A DNA stretch of 12,507 nucleotides from contig PKWQ01000206.1 in assembly GCA_003133265.1 (NCBI GenBank), positions 1-12,507 on the forward strand, written 5' to 3'. This document shows positions 1 through 8,614 of the stretch, piece after piece (the first letter of the stretch is position 1; each line of letters opens with the position of its first letter). This DNA comes from Acetobacteraceae bacterium. Lineage in GTDB: Bacteria > Pseudomonadota > Alphaproteobacteria > Acetobacterales > Acetobacteraceae. A program made the position numbers and the translations under genes. The notes under the pieces were generated by a model that worked only from the letters and a program-made list of their open reading frames with translations, was not told where the DNA came from and did not search any database.

Positions 1-170
1 GCGATCAGCGCGATCAGCGCGGACACCTCGAACCCGTGCGAGAAGCCGACCGCCAGGGCGTGGTCCTGGATCGTAGCCTTCACCTGGGCAGCCGTCCCGT
101 GCAGCGGATGGCCGGCCCTGGCGGCGGCCGCCGCCGCGATCGCCGAGTTCTTCGCGGTGTTCGCGACGAC
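1..170 (-). CDS. Possible C-terminal fragment of an MFS-type (DHA2-like) transporter, partial
   Basis: Read on the minus strand, the first ~120-170 bases give an open frame running off the window edge. It contains AGHPLHGTAAQVKATIQDHA followed by LAVGFSHGFEVSALIALI. A polar stretch followed by an Ala/Gly/Phe-rich hydrophobic helix is what I would expect near the C-terminus of DHA2-family drug exporters. The competing plus-strand frame, which is in frame with glnE, is rich in Trp and Cys here and does not resemble the helical linker GlnE has at this place. Both frames share the same third codon positions, so base composition cannot decide between them. The right-hand boundary is uncertain, somewhere between about 120 and 190. 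The family assignment rests on recalled pattern only. Confidence 0.3.
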
Positions 171-2615
171 GGGGGGCGGGCGCGGCCCCGTGCCCGGCTT
201 CTTCGTCCTGGCGCTCGGCAAGCACGGGGCGCACGAGCTCAACTATTCCAGCGACATCGACATCTCGGTCTTCTACGCGCCGGAGCGCCTGCCCCTGGCC
301 GAGGGCGCCGAGGCCGCGGAGGCGGCGGTGCGGCTGACCCAGGGCATGGCCGCTCTTCTTCATGAGAGAACTGCAGACGGCTACGTCTTCCGCGTCGACC
401 TGCGCCTGCGCCCCGATCCGTCGTCGACCCCGGTGGCGGTGTCGGTGCCCGCCGCCCTCGACTACTACGAGACGGTCGGCCAGAACTGGGAGCGGGCGGC
501 CTTCATCAAGGCGCGGGCGGTGGCCGGCGACCCGATCGAGGCGGCGGCTTTTCTCGACGAGCTGCAGGCCTTCGTCTGGCGGCGCAACCTCGACTTCGGG
601 GCCATCGCCGACATCCACGCGATCAAGCGCCAGATCCATGTGCACAAGGTCGACGACCGGCTGTCGGCGCCCGGGGCCAACCTCAAGCTCGGCCACGGCG
701 GCATCCGCGAGATCGAATTCCTCGCCCAGACCTTGCAGCTGGTCTGGGGCGGGCGCGACCCGTCGCTGCGTGTGCAGACGACGCTCGGCGCGCTGCGTCT
801 GCTCGCCCGCACCGGGCACATCTCGCGCAAGGCGCAGGGCGCCCTTACCGCTGCCTACCGGTATCTGCGTACGGTGGAACATCGGTTGCAGATGGTCAAC
901 GACCGGCAGACCCACAACCTGCCGGAGAAGCCGGCGGAGATGGAGCGCTTCGCCACCTTCATGGGCCAGCCCAGCGCACGGGCCTTCGCCGAGGAACTGC
1001 TCGGCCACATGGAGCGGGTGCAGGCCCTGTATGCCGAGGTGTTCGTCGACGTGCCCGACCTGCCGGAGGGCGCCGGCATCGAACCGGAACTCGATTTCCG
1101 CGGCACCGAACCGGCGCCGGAGCCCACCGCCTCCGTGCTCGCCTCGCTCGGTTACACCAACATCCCCGGCATCGTCGCCACCGTGCGCGGCTGGCAGTCC
1201 GGACGGGTGAGGGCGCTGCGCTCGGAGCGGGCGCAGCGGATGATGGGGCAATTGCTGCCGACGATACTGACCACGCTGTCGCGCCAGCCCTTGCCCGATA
1301 CCACCTTCGGGCGCTTCGACGCGCTGCTCAGCCGGCTGCCCGCCGGGGTGCAGCTGCTGGCGCTGTTCCAGCGCAATCCCTCCCTGCTTGACCGCATCGC
1401 CGCGGTGCTCGGCGCCGCCCCCTGGCTGGCCGACCACCTCACCAATCATCCGGCGGCGCTGGACGGTCTGCTGTCGCCCGAGGAAGCGCACAACCCGGCG
1501 CGGGTGCTGCGGCTGCGGCTGCGCGACGCGACCACGCTGGAGGACGCGATCGAGACCACCCGGCTGGTGGTGCGCGAGGAAGAGTTCGGCTTGGCGGTGG
1601 CGACCATGGAAGGCCGGCTGGACGCTGACAGCGGCGGGCTGGCGCGCACCGCCGTGGCGGATGCCGCCCTGACGGCGCTGCTGCCGCGCGTACTGGCGGA
1701 TTTCGCCACGCGCTTGGGGCGGGTGCGCGGCGGCCAGATGGCGGTGGTCGCGCTCGGCAAGGCCGGCGGGCGGGAGATGATGTCCGGCTCCGACCTCGAT
1801 CTGATGCTGATCTACGACCATCCGGAGGACGCCAGCGAAAGCCGCGGTCGGGACATCCGCCGGCTGCCGAGCAGCCAGTGGTTCGTCCGCGCCGCACACG
1901 CCTATGTGGCGGCGGTCACCGCGCCGGGCGTCGATGGCCCGCTCTATGCCGTCGACATGCGGCTGCGTCCGTCGGGCAACAAGGGGCCGGTGGCGGTCTC
2001 GCTGTCGGCGTTCCGGCGCTACCATGCGGAATCCGCCTGGACGTGGGAGCGCATGGCGCTGACCCGGGCACGGGTGATCGCCGGTCCCCCGGCCTTGCGC
2101 GCGCGCCCCGAAGCGGCGATCGCCGAGGCGATGGCGAAGGCCGGCGCACCCGACCGCATCCGTGCCGACGCCGCCGCGATGCGCGCGCGGCTGGCCCGCG
2201 ACCTGCCGCCGGACGGGCGCTGGGACGTGAAGCTGCGCGCCGGCGGGCAGATCGAGGTGGAGTTCATCGCCCAGACCCTGCAACTGATCCACGCCCGCGA
2301 CTTTCCCCGCCTGTGCAGCCAGACCACGCGGGTGGCGCTGACCCGCCTGACCGAGGCCGGACTGCTGAACGGCGCGGACGCGGCGCTGCTGATCCGCGCC
2401 GACCGGATCTGGCGAACGATGCAGGGGATGCTGCGCATCACCCTCGGGCGGAGCCCACGCAACGAACTGCCGGTGGCGAGCGCCCGGCCGTTGCTGCGCG
2501 CCGCCGCCGACGCCGGAATGGAGGCGGTTGACTTGCCCGGCCTGCTCGCCACCATGGACGCGTTGGCGCGCGATGTGCGTGCCTTGTTCGTGCGCCATGT
2601 TGGGGAGATCGACCG

Positions 2616-2619
<4 letters not shown>
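157..2619 (+). CDS. glnE: Bifunctional glutamine synthetase adenylyltransferase / adenylyl-removing enzyme, 5'-truncated
   Basis: GlnE adds AMP to glutamine synthetase and removes it, under the control of PII signalling proteins, and so couples ammonia assimilation to nitrogen supply in the cytoplasm. Two nucleotidyltransferase domains are visible. The first has LGKHGAHELNYSSDIDIS at residues 20-37 (counted from the GTG at 157), with metal-binding aspartates D33 and D35. The second has LGKAGGREMMSGSDLDLM at 533-550, with D546 and D548. Each is followed by its helical regulatory domain; GGIREIEFLAQTLQL and GGQIEVEFIAQTLQL mark them. The family is usually about 950-1000 residues, so roughly 150 N-terminal residues are missing. 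The frame is open to base 1, but the translation upstream of about residue 12 is not GlnE-like, so 157 is a formal start and not a trusted one. The stop overlaps the bcp start by 4 bases. Confidence 0.93.
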
Positions 2620-3095
<476 letters not shown>

Positions 3096-3110
3096 GGCGG
3101 CCGTCGGCCC

Positions 3111-3353
3111 TTATTGTCCGACAACGTCGGCGTCCGGCCGATCGATGCCGAGCGCCAGTTCGGTGTGCCAGACCCCGGCGGCGTCCTGGTATTCGATATG
3201 CGTGGTGTTGCCGGGAACCCGCTGCTCGGCGGCAGCCTTTTTGACCGCCGCCAGGGCGGCCGCCCGGCTGGGGAATGTCTCGGAGAACACGTGCTGGAGC
3301 GTATATGCCCATCCGCCGTCGTGTTCGACGACCCTGTAGTGGACCTTGGCCAT
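3111..3353 (-). CDS. DUF2188-type small protein
   Basis: An 80-residue soluble protein beginning MAKVHYRVVEHDGGWAYTL. The N-terminal HYRVVEHDGGWAY, then ETFPSRAAALAAVKKAAAEQ (a helix rich in Ala and Lys), resemble the DUF2188 fold: a strand with a G-W turn followed by a helix and more strands. The function of the family is unknown. AGAGGGAAG lies 3-4 bases before the ATG and acts as a loose ribosome binding site. The stop is only 15 bases from the convergent bcp stop. No signal peptide, membrane segment or cysteine is present. It could be a stress-related or house-cleaning protein, but nothing in the sequence shows that. Its upstream region contains small palindromes (3409-3419 and 3441-3450). 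Confidence 0.85.
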   Translation of the reverse strand: MAKVHYRVVEHDGGWAYTLQHVFSETFPSRAAALAAVKKAAAEQRVPGNTTHIEYQDAAGVWHTELALGIDRPDADVVGQ

Positions 3354-3408
3354 GATCTTCCCTCTACGACCGTGGTAGCGAGAGAATGACAGATGGCGCC
3401 CGCACCGG

Positions 3409-3450
3409 CTTTCTGAAAGTGGCGGCCGGTGTTCAGTCGTGAAAATTTTC
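3409..3450. repeat. Two short perfect palindromes between the DUF2188 gene and the thiolase terminator
   Basis: CTTTC-T-GAAAG occupies 3409-3419 and GAAAATTTTC occupies 3441-3450. The first lies about 56 bases upstream of the DUF2188 start and could be a regulator site. The second lies on the distal side of the thiolase hairpin and provides the short T-run for that terminator. No protein is known to bind either site. Confidence 0.35.
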
Positions 3451-3492
3451 AGCCGGCCCGGTCGCGTGCCGCCGGCGGCGGCACGCGACCGG
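3441..3492 (-). terminator. Probable transcription terminator of the thiolase gene
   Basis: A perfect inverted repeat has arms at 3458-3473 and 3477-3492, 16 bases each, with a 3-base GGC loop. The arms are very GC-rich (CCGGTCGCGTGCCGCC and its complement). It begins 8 bases beyond the thiolase stop codon. On the minus strand the stem is followed, about 13 bases later, by TTTT within GAAAATTTTC. The U-tract is short and offset, so termination may be less than fully intrinsic, but position and stem strength support a terminator. Confidence 0.75.
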
Positions 3493-3500
3493 CGCGCGGA

Positions 3501-4703
<1,203 letters not shown>

Positions 4704-4793
4704 GGACGCGTTTCCCTCATCGGTGTTGGACCGCTTACATCGGCGGCCATCTTTAACCGGTCACGCACGGGGACGCCAGACAGGGCCGGGCAA

Positions 4794-4815
4794 CGCGGGC
4801 GATATCGTGCCCGCG
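4794..4815 (-). terminator. Hairpin downstream of arsM, possible ars operon terminator
   Basis: CGCGGGC (4794-4800) and GCCCGCG (4809-4815) form a perfect 7-bp stem with an 8-base loop, 45 bases past the arsM stop. There is no T-run after it in the arsM direction, so it could be a Rho-assisted stop, an RNA 3'-end stabiliser, or nothing. It also lies about 90 bases upstream of the thiolase start. Confidence 0.35.
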
Positions 4816-4843
4816 CCCAGGAAAGTTTCGCCCAGGAAGATTT
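4814..4843. repeat. Two tandem 15-base repeats between arsM and the thiolase gene
   Basis: CGCCCAGGAAAGTTT (4814-4828) is followed directly by CGCCCAGGAAGATTT (4829-4843), differing at two positions. The first copy overlaps the downstream arm of the hairpin after arsM. The function is unknown. The tandem layout could be a slippage product or a paired binding site in the thiolase upstream region. Confidence 0.6.
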
Positions 4844-4859
4844 CATTGCAAACGGGAAT

Positions 4860-5657
4860 TCAGGGCTTGCGTGCCTCGATGACCGCGGAGGCGACATAAT
4901 CCTCCACCCGGCGCCCCGGCGCCCAGGATGCGATCATCTCGCGGCTGTCCGCTTTTGGCGTGACGCGGATGTCGGCGAACCCCGCCTCGGCCAGCCATGC
5001 CTCGATCTGCTCCACCGGCGCGGCACCGACCACGCAGCCGCAGATCAGCGTCGGATCGGCGGCAAGGTCGGGCGGCAACGGCGCCATGTTCACCACGTCC
5101 GATATCGCCAGCCGCCCGCCCCGCTTCAGCACCCGGAACGCGTCGCGGAACACCTGTGCCTTGTCGGGAACCAGATTGATCACGCAGTTGGAAATGATCA
5201 CATCCGCGGTATCGTCGCCGATCGGCAGGTGCTCGATCTCGCCCAGGCGGAATTCCACGTTCGCCGCGCCGACCCGGGCGGCGTTCTCACGCGCCTTCTT
5301 CAGCATCTCGTGCGTCATATCGACGCCGATCACCCGCCCGGCCGCGCCGACCTGACGCGCCGCCAGCAGACAGTCGAAGCCCGCCCCGCTGCCGAGGTCG
5401 ACGACCACCTCGCCCGGCTGCATGGCGGCGATCGCCTGCGGGTTGCCGCAGCCGAGGCCGAGATTGGCGCCCTCCGGCACCGCCGCGAGTTCCGCCGCCG
5501 AGTAGCCGCTGCGCCGCGCCTTCTCGTCCACCGCCGGGCTGGCCGGGGGTGCGCAACAGCCGGGGGTCGCGGGCGCGCAGCAGCCCGAACCGCTGGCCGC
5601 GGCGGCGATGGCGCCATAACGGGCGCGCACCATGTCCTTGATCTCAGTGGTGTCCAT
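4860..5657 (-). CDS. arsM: Arsenite S-adenosylmethionine methyltransferase ArsM
   Basis: A 265-residue class I methyltransferase that methylates arsenite to methylated arsenicals. The SAM motif VDLGSGAGFD is at residues 86-95, with the acidic VIGVDMT after it. The three arsenic-binding cysteines of the family are recognisable: C70 in LGLGCGNP, C158 in ISNCVINL and C208 in ICGCVVGA, with an extra C206. The N-terminus has a doubled cysteine-pair segment (C26-C27 and C34-C35, each followed by Ala-Pro) that may bind As(III). I chose the ATG at 5657 because MDTTEIKDMVRARYG matches the usual family start and AGGAAAG lies upstream. An in-frame ATG at 5681 overlaps the acr3 stop (ATGA), has GAGG upstream, and would add 8 residues. 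Last gene of the ars operon. Confidence 0.95.
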   Translation of the reverse strand: MDTTEIKDMVRARYGAIAAAASGSGCCAPATPGCCAPPASPAVDEKARRSGYSAAELAAVPEGANLGLGCGNPQAIAAMQPGEVVVDLGSGAGFDCLLAARQVGAAGRVIGVDMTHEMLKKARENAARVGAANVEFRLGEIEHLPIGDDTADVIISNCVINLVPDKAQVFRDAFRVLKRGGRLAISDVVNMAPLPPDLAADPTLICGCVVGAAPVEQIEAWLAEAGFADIRVTPKADSREMIASWAPGRRVEDYVASAVIEARKP

Positions 5658-5677
5658 GAGACTCTTTCCTTTTCCGA

Positions 5678-6742
5678 TCATCGTTTCGCCTCGTACCAGC
5701 CCCGCGTGCCGGTCACGATCCGTACCACCGACAGCATGACGGGGACTTCCACCAGCACGCCGACCACCGTCGCCAGCGCCGCGCCGGACTGGAAGCCGAA
5801 CAGGCTGATCGCGGCGGCCACGGCGAGTTCGAAGAAATTGCTGGCGCCGATCAATGCCGAGGGTCCGGCCACGTTGTGCGCCGATCCGCATTGCCGATTC
5901 AGCAGATAGGCGATGCCGGCGTTCAGATAGACCTGGATGACGATCGGCACCGCGAGCAGCAGGATCACCAGCGGCTGCGCCAGGATCTGCTCGCCCTGGA
6001 AGCCGAACAGCAGCACCAGCGTCGCCAGCAGCGCCGCGAGCGAGACCGGGTGCAGCGCCTTCAGCACGCGCGCCAGCGCGACATCGCCGCCAGTGTGCAG
6101 CAACGCGCGCCGCCAGATCTGCGCCACCAGCACCGGCACGACGATATACAGCACCACCGACAGCAGCAGCGTGTCCCACGGCACGGTGATCGCCGACAGC
6201 CCGAGCAGCAGCCCGACGATCGGCGCGAAGGCGACCACCATGATGGCGTCGTTCAGCGCCACCTGGCTCAGGGTAAAGTTTGGCTCGCCGCCCGACAGGT
6301 TGGACCAGACGAACACCATCGCGGTGCAGGGCGCGGCGGCGAGCAGGATCAGGCCGGCGATATAGCTGTCGATCTGCCCGGCGGGCAGGTACGGCCGGAA
6401 CAGCCAGCCGATGAAGATCCAGCCGAGCACGGCCATGCTGAACGGCTTGATCAGCCAGTTCACCCCCACCGTTACCGCCATGCCACGCCAGTGCCGCGCC
6501 ACCTGGTCCAGCGCCCCGAAATCGACGCGCAGCAGCATGGGCACGATCATCAGCCAGATCAGCGCCGCGACCGGCAAATTCACCTTCGCAAGATTGAGAC
6601 CGCCGAGCAGATGGAACGGTGCCGGCATCACGCTGCCGAGCCCGATGCCGGCGACGATGCAGAGCGCGACCCAGACCGAGAGATAACGCTCGAACAGTCC
6701 CAGCGGCGATTGCTTGCGCGCGGTGGCGGCGTGCTCGGTCAT
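5678..6742 (-). CDS. acr3: Arsenite efflux permease, ACR3 family
   Basis: A 354-residue inner-membrane protein that exports arsenite using the proton gradient. About ten hydrophobic segments are visible, beginning at YLSVWVALCIVAGIGLG. The conserved functional residues of Acr3 are present: C139 in AAAPCTAMVFVWSN and E332 in LVEVPVMLS near the last helix. The VDFGALDQVARHWRGM loop and NWLIKPFSMA segment are also typical. It belongs to the ACR3 family and not to the unrelated ArsB family, although the gene is often labelled arsB. GGAGG lies 7 bases before the ATG, and the ATG overlaps the arsC stop (ATGA). The stop in turn overlaps a possible arsM start. Full length. Confidence 0.96.
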   Translation of the reverse strand: MTEHAATARKQSPLGLFERYLSVWVALCIVAGIGLGSVMPAPFHLLGGLNLAKVNLPVAALIWLMIVPMLLRVDFGALDQVARHWRGMAVTVGVNWLIKPFSMAVLGWIFIGWLFRPYLPAGQIDSYIAGLILLAAAPCTAMVFVWSNLSGGEPNFTLSQVALNDAIMVVAFAPIVGLLLGLSAITVPWDTLLLSVVLYIVVPVLVAQIWRRALLHTGGDVALARVLKALHPVSLAALLATLVLLFGFQGEQILAQPLVILLLAVPIVIQVYLNAGIAYLLNRQCGSAHNVAGPSALIGASNFFELAVAAAISLFGFQSGAALATVVGVLVEVPVMLSVVRIVTGTRGWYEAKR

Positions 6743-7269
6743 GCCCGCGCCTCCTGCTCGGCGCCGATTTCATCGATGCGGTGCTTGATGGCGATGGCGT
6801 CCAGCTTGTCGAGCGGCAGGGCGAGGAACAATGCGATACGCCGGTCCAGAATCCCCAGCGCGTCGTTGAACGCCTGCGCGATCTGCGCCGTGGAGCCATC
6901 GGCCGCTGCCGGATCGGCAACGCCCCAATGCGCGGTGATCGGCTGGCCGGGCCAGATCGGGCAGACCTCGCCCGCCGCCTGATCGCAGACGGTGATGACA
7001 AAATCCATCCTGGGCGCGCCCGGCGTGGCGAACTCGTCCCATGACTTGGAGCGCAGCCCCTCGGTCGGCAGGCCAAGCGAGCGCAACAAACGAACCGCCT
7101 CGGGGCGGACCTCCCCCTTGGGGAACGATCCGGCGCTGAAGGCGTGAAACCGGCCCTGCCCCCGCCCGTTCAACAGGCTCTCGGCCAGGATGCTGCGCGC
7201 CGTGTTGCCGGTGCATAGGAACAGCACGTTGTAGATTTTGTCGCCGCTGTTTTTCTCGGACACGGGCAT
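6739..7269 (-). CDS. arsC: Arsenate reductase ArsC, low-molecular-weight phosphatase fold
   Basis: A 176-residue cytoplasmic enzyme that reduces arsenate to arsenite. The phosphate-binding loop VLFLCTGNTARS supplies the nucleophile C19 and R25 (CX5R). SKSWDEF and the VITVCDQAAGEVCPIWPG region carry the downstream aspartate and additional cysteines expected of thioredoxin- or glutaredoxin-coupled ArsC of the LMW tyrosine-phosphatase class. This is a different class from the ArsC of plasmid R773. The C-terminus extends about 40 residues beyond the minimal LMW-phosphatase length. I chose the ATG at 7269, which overlaps the arsR stop as TGATG; a GTG one codon earlier (7272) is also possible. No strong ribosome binding site is visible, which fits translational coupling to arsR. 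Confidence 0.95.
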   Translation of the reverse strand: MPVSEKNSGDKIYNVLFLCTGNTARSILAESLLNGRGQGRFHAFSAGSFPKGEVRPEAVRLLRSLGLPTEGLRSKSWDEFATPGAPRMDFVITVCDQAAGEVCPIWPGQPITAHWGVADPAAADGSTAQIAQAFNDALGILDRRIALFLALPLDKLDAIAIKHRIDEIGAEQEARA

Positions 7270-7625
7270 CACGCGGTCTTTCTGTCAGGGGTGCAGGCCG
7301 CATCCGCCGTGGCGGGGTCGCAAACCGGGACGCACGGGACCGCCCCGCCGCAGCAATTCTCGGTCAGGTAGCCGAGCAGGCCGTTCATCGTGGCGAAGTC
7401 GGCCGCATAGAACAGTTGCCGGCCCACCCGGCGCTGAGTGATCAGCCCGGCATGGGTCAATTGCTGCAAGTGAAAGGTCAGCGACGACGGCGCCAGGCCG
7501 AGCGCCTGCGCGATCACCCCGGCCGACAGCCCGTCCGGGCCGCGCTGCACCAGCAGGCGGAACAGTTCCAGCCTGGTTTCATGCGCCAACGCCCCGAGCG
7601 CGGCGACCGTCCGTATGGTGTCCAT
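7269..7625 (-). CDS. arsR: Arsenic-responsive repressor, ArsR/SmtB family
   Basis: A 118-residue winged helix-turn-helix dimeric repressor that should leave its operator when arsenite binds. The recognition region LGLAPSSLTFHLQQLTHAGL (residues 42-61) and the wing RRVGRQLFYAA are clear. The family ligand motif ELCVCDL of the R773 type is absent. Instead the C-terminal tail has C91-C92, C98, C102 and C111. The CC pair with a third cysteine six residues later matches the spacing in the Acidithiobacillus-type ArsR (C95, C96, C102), so arsenite is probably bound by C91, C92 and C98. First gene of the operon; its stop overlaps the arsC start. The ribosome binding site is weak (CGGAA), in a predicted short leader. 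Confidence 0.95.
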   Translation of the reverse strand: MDTIRTVAALGALAHETRLELFRLLVQRGPDGLSAGVIAQALGLAPSSLTFHLQQLTHAGLITQRRVGRQLFYAADFATMNGLLGYLTENCCGGAVPCVPVCDPATADAACTPDRKTA

Positions 7626-7656
7626 TCGACATTCCGATATTTCACGTTCAGTCGAA
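7625..7656. promoter_or_regulatory. Candidate ArsR operator
   Basis: An inverted repeat TTCGAC / GTCGAA has arms at 7651-7656 and 7625-7630, 20 bases apart, spanning from the -10 box to the arsR ATG. The AT-richer centre contains TGAACGTGAAATAT. Its position over the predicted transcription start is what an autoregulating ArsR would need. The arms are only 6 bases, so chance is possible. Confidence 0.4.
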
Positions 7657-7683
7657 TTAACTCCCCCCGCGCGCGCGAGTCAA
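7655..7683 (-). promoter_or_regulatory. Predicted sigma-70-type promoter of the ars operon
   Basis: On the minus strand TTGACT (7678-7683) is followed after exactly 17 bases by TTAATT (7655-7660). This fits -35 and -10 hexamers, with transcription starting near 7648 and a leader of roughly 23 bases before arsR. The -35 hexamer is also the Leu-Thr codons of the upstream msrQ-like gene, and the -10 contains its TAA stop. The spacer is almost entirely G and C, including a CGCGCGCGCG run. Only the sequence match supports it. Confidence 0.65.
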
Positions 7684-8583
7684 CGGTATTTTGCGAAATG
7701 TCGTATTGATGCCCTGCCAACCGGCCAGCATCGCGCCGGGCCGCAACGGCACCGCCAGCAGCGCCACCGCCAGCCCGGCGATACCCACCCACACCGCCGG
7801 ACGCGGACCATAGGAAATGTCCAGATCGGCCATCAGCACCCGCCAGGGATCGATGCGCGTCGCCAGGCCATACCAGCCGAACTCGATGCCGGCCGCGAGC
7901 ACGCCGGCCAGAACCCCCAGTCCGGCCAGCGCGACCGGCCGGACCCGCAGCCGGACCGGCAGCGCCCGCCAGAGCATCAGCCAGACGAACAGCCCGGCGG
8001 CGAACACCGCCGTTGAGACATTCACCTTCGCTTGCAGGAAGTGATGCGTCAGCATCAGCACCGCGATCGGGTAGATCAGCCGGTGCAGCCGTTTCCAGCC
8101 ACGTCCCATCCGGCGCACCATGGCGTCGGTCGAGGTCGTCCCCAGCGCGACCAGCCCGAGCAGCGCGGTAAAGCCGATGGTCAGGTAGATCCGCTTGACG
8201 ATCTCCAGCGCCACCGTCGGCAGCACGAAGTTCTGGTCGACGATGAACAGACTGAAATGCCCGAGCGCATAGACCATCGCCGTCACGCCCAGCATCCGCC
8301 GCACCAGCACGACGCGCGAGCGGTCGAACACCGCGCGCGCCGGGGTCACCGCCAGCGCCAGCAACACGAACCGCACCGTCCAGATACCACTCAGATGCAG
8401 CGCCGCGTTCAACGGGAGCGCGCCCAGTTGCCCCGTCGTCCACCAGAAGACGATGGACCCCGCCGGCAGACAGGCGCCCGCCAGCACCAGCGTCTTCAAC
8501 CAGGAAAACCGCCTTTGCCGATCGCGCCAGGGCGGCGTTAGTCCGGGCCTCGACCGGGGCCGCGCCGCGCGCGCGCCGCTCAT
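7657..8583 (-). CDS. msrQ: MsrQ/YedZ-like heme-binding membrane protein with extended C-terminus
   Basis: A 308-residue integral membrane protein with a ferric-reductase-like transmembrane domain. MsrQ passes electrons from the quinone pool or flavin reductase to the periplasmic methionine-sulfoxide reductase MsrP. Visible family signs are the histidines H63 (LHLSGIW), H109 (LGHFSLF), H167 (KRLHRLIYP) and H180-H181 (LTHHFL), plus TSTDAMVRRMGRGWKRLHR. Six helices cover the usual domain. Two more hydrophobic segments (about 216-242 and 262-281) lie beyond the length of ordinary MsrQ (about 200-220 residues). No msrP gene is adjacent. The ATG at 8583 has GGAGG 7 bases upstream; the 37 residues that could extend it upstream are Arg-rich and not protein-like. 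A different oxidoreductase role is possible. The end of the gene carries the predicted ars promoter. Confidence 0.82.
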   Translation of the reverse strand: MSGARAARPRSRPGLTPPWRDRQRRFSWLKTLVLAGACLPAGSIVFWWTTGQLGALPLNAALHLSGIWTVRFVLLALAVTPARAVFDRSRVVLVRRMLGVTAMVYALGHFSLFIVDQNFVLPTVALEIVKRIYLTIGFTALLGLVALGTTSTDAMVRRMGRGWKRLHRLIYPIAVLMLTHHFLQAKVNVSTAVFAAGLFVWLMLWRALPVRLRVRPVALAGLGVLAGVLAAGIEFGWYGLATRIDPWRVLMADLDISYGPRPAVWVGIAGLAVALLAVPLRPGAMLAGWQGINTTFRKIPLTRARGGS

Positions 8584-8614
8584 CCTCCCGCCTCCGGGGT
8601 CGCGCGTCGCACCT

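Noticed and set aside
36..365. A 109-residue plus-strand frame at the window start
   Set aside because: Arg/Gly-rich shadow of the glnE region. It was considered as a frameshifted glnE N-terminus, but the residues do not resemble GlnE.
3096..3110. GGCC-GTC-GGCC as a bidirectional terminator between bcp and the DUF2188 gene
   Set aside because: Only a 4-bp stem with no real T-run; too weak to annotate.
4860..7076. A 738-residue minus-strand frame ending with arsM, apparently a fusion protein
   Set aside because: Only its last 265 residues (arsM) look like protein. The rest is an out-of-frame reading of acr3 and arsC, whose own frames are intact and overlap properly.
4860..7625. The ars operon as a recently acquired mobile island
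   Set aside because: No integrase, transposase, flanking repeat or tRNA is present, and base and codon use look like the neighbours.
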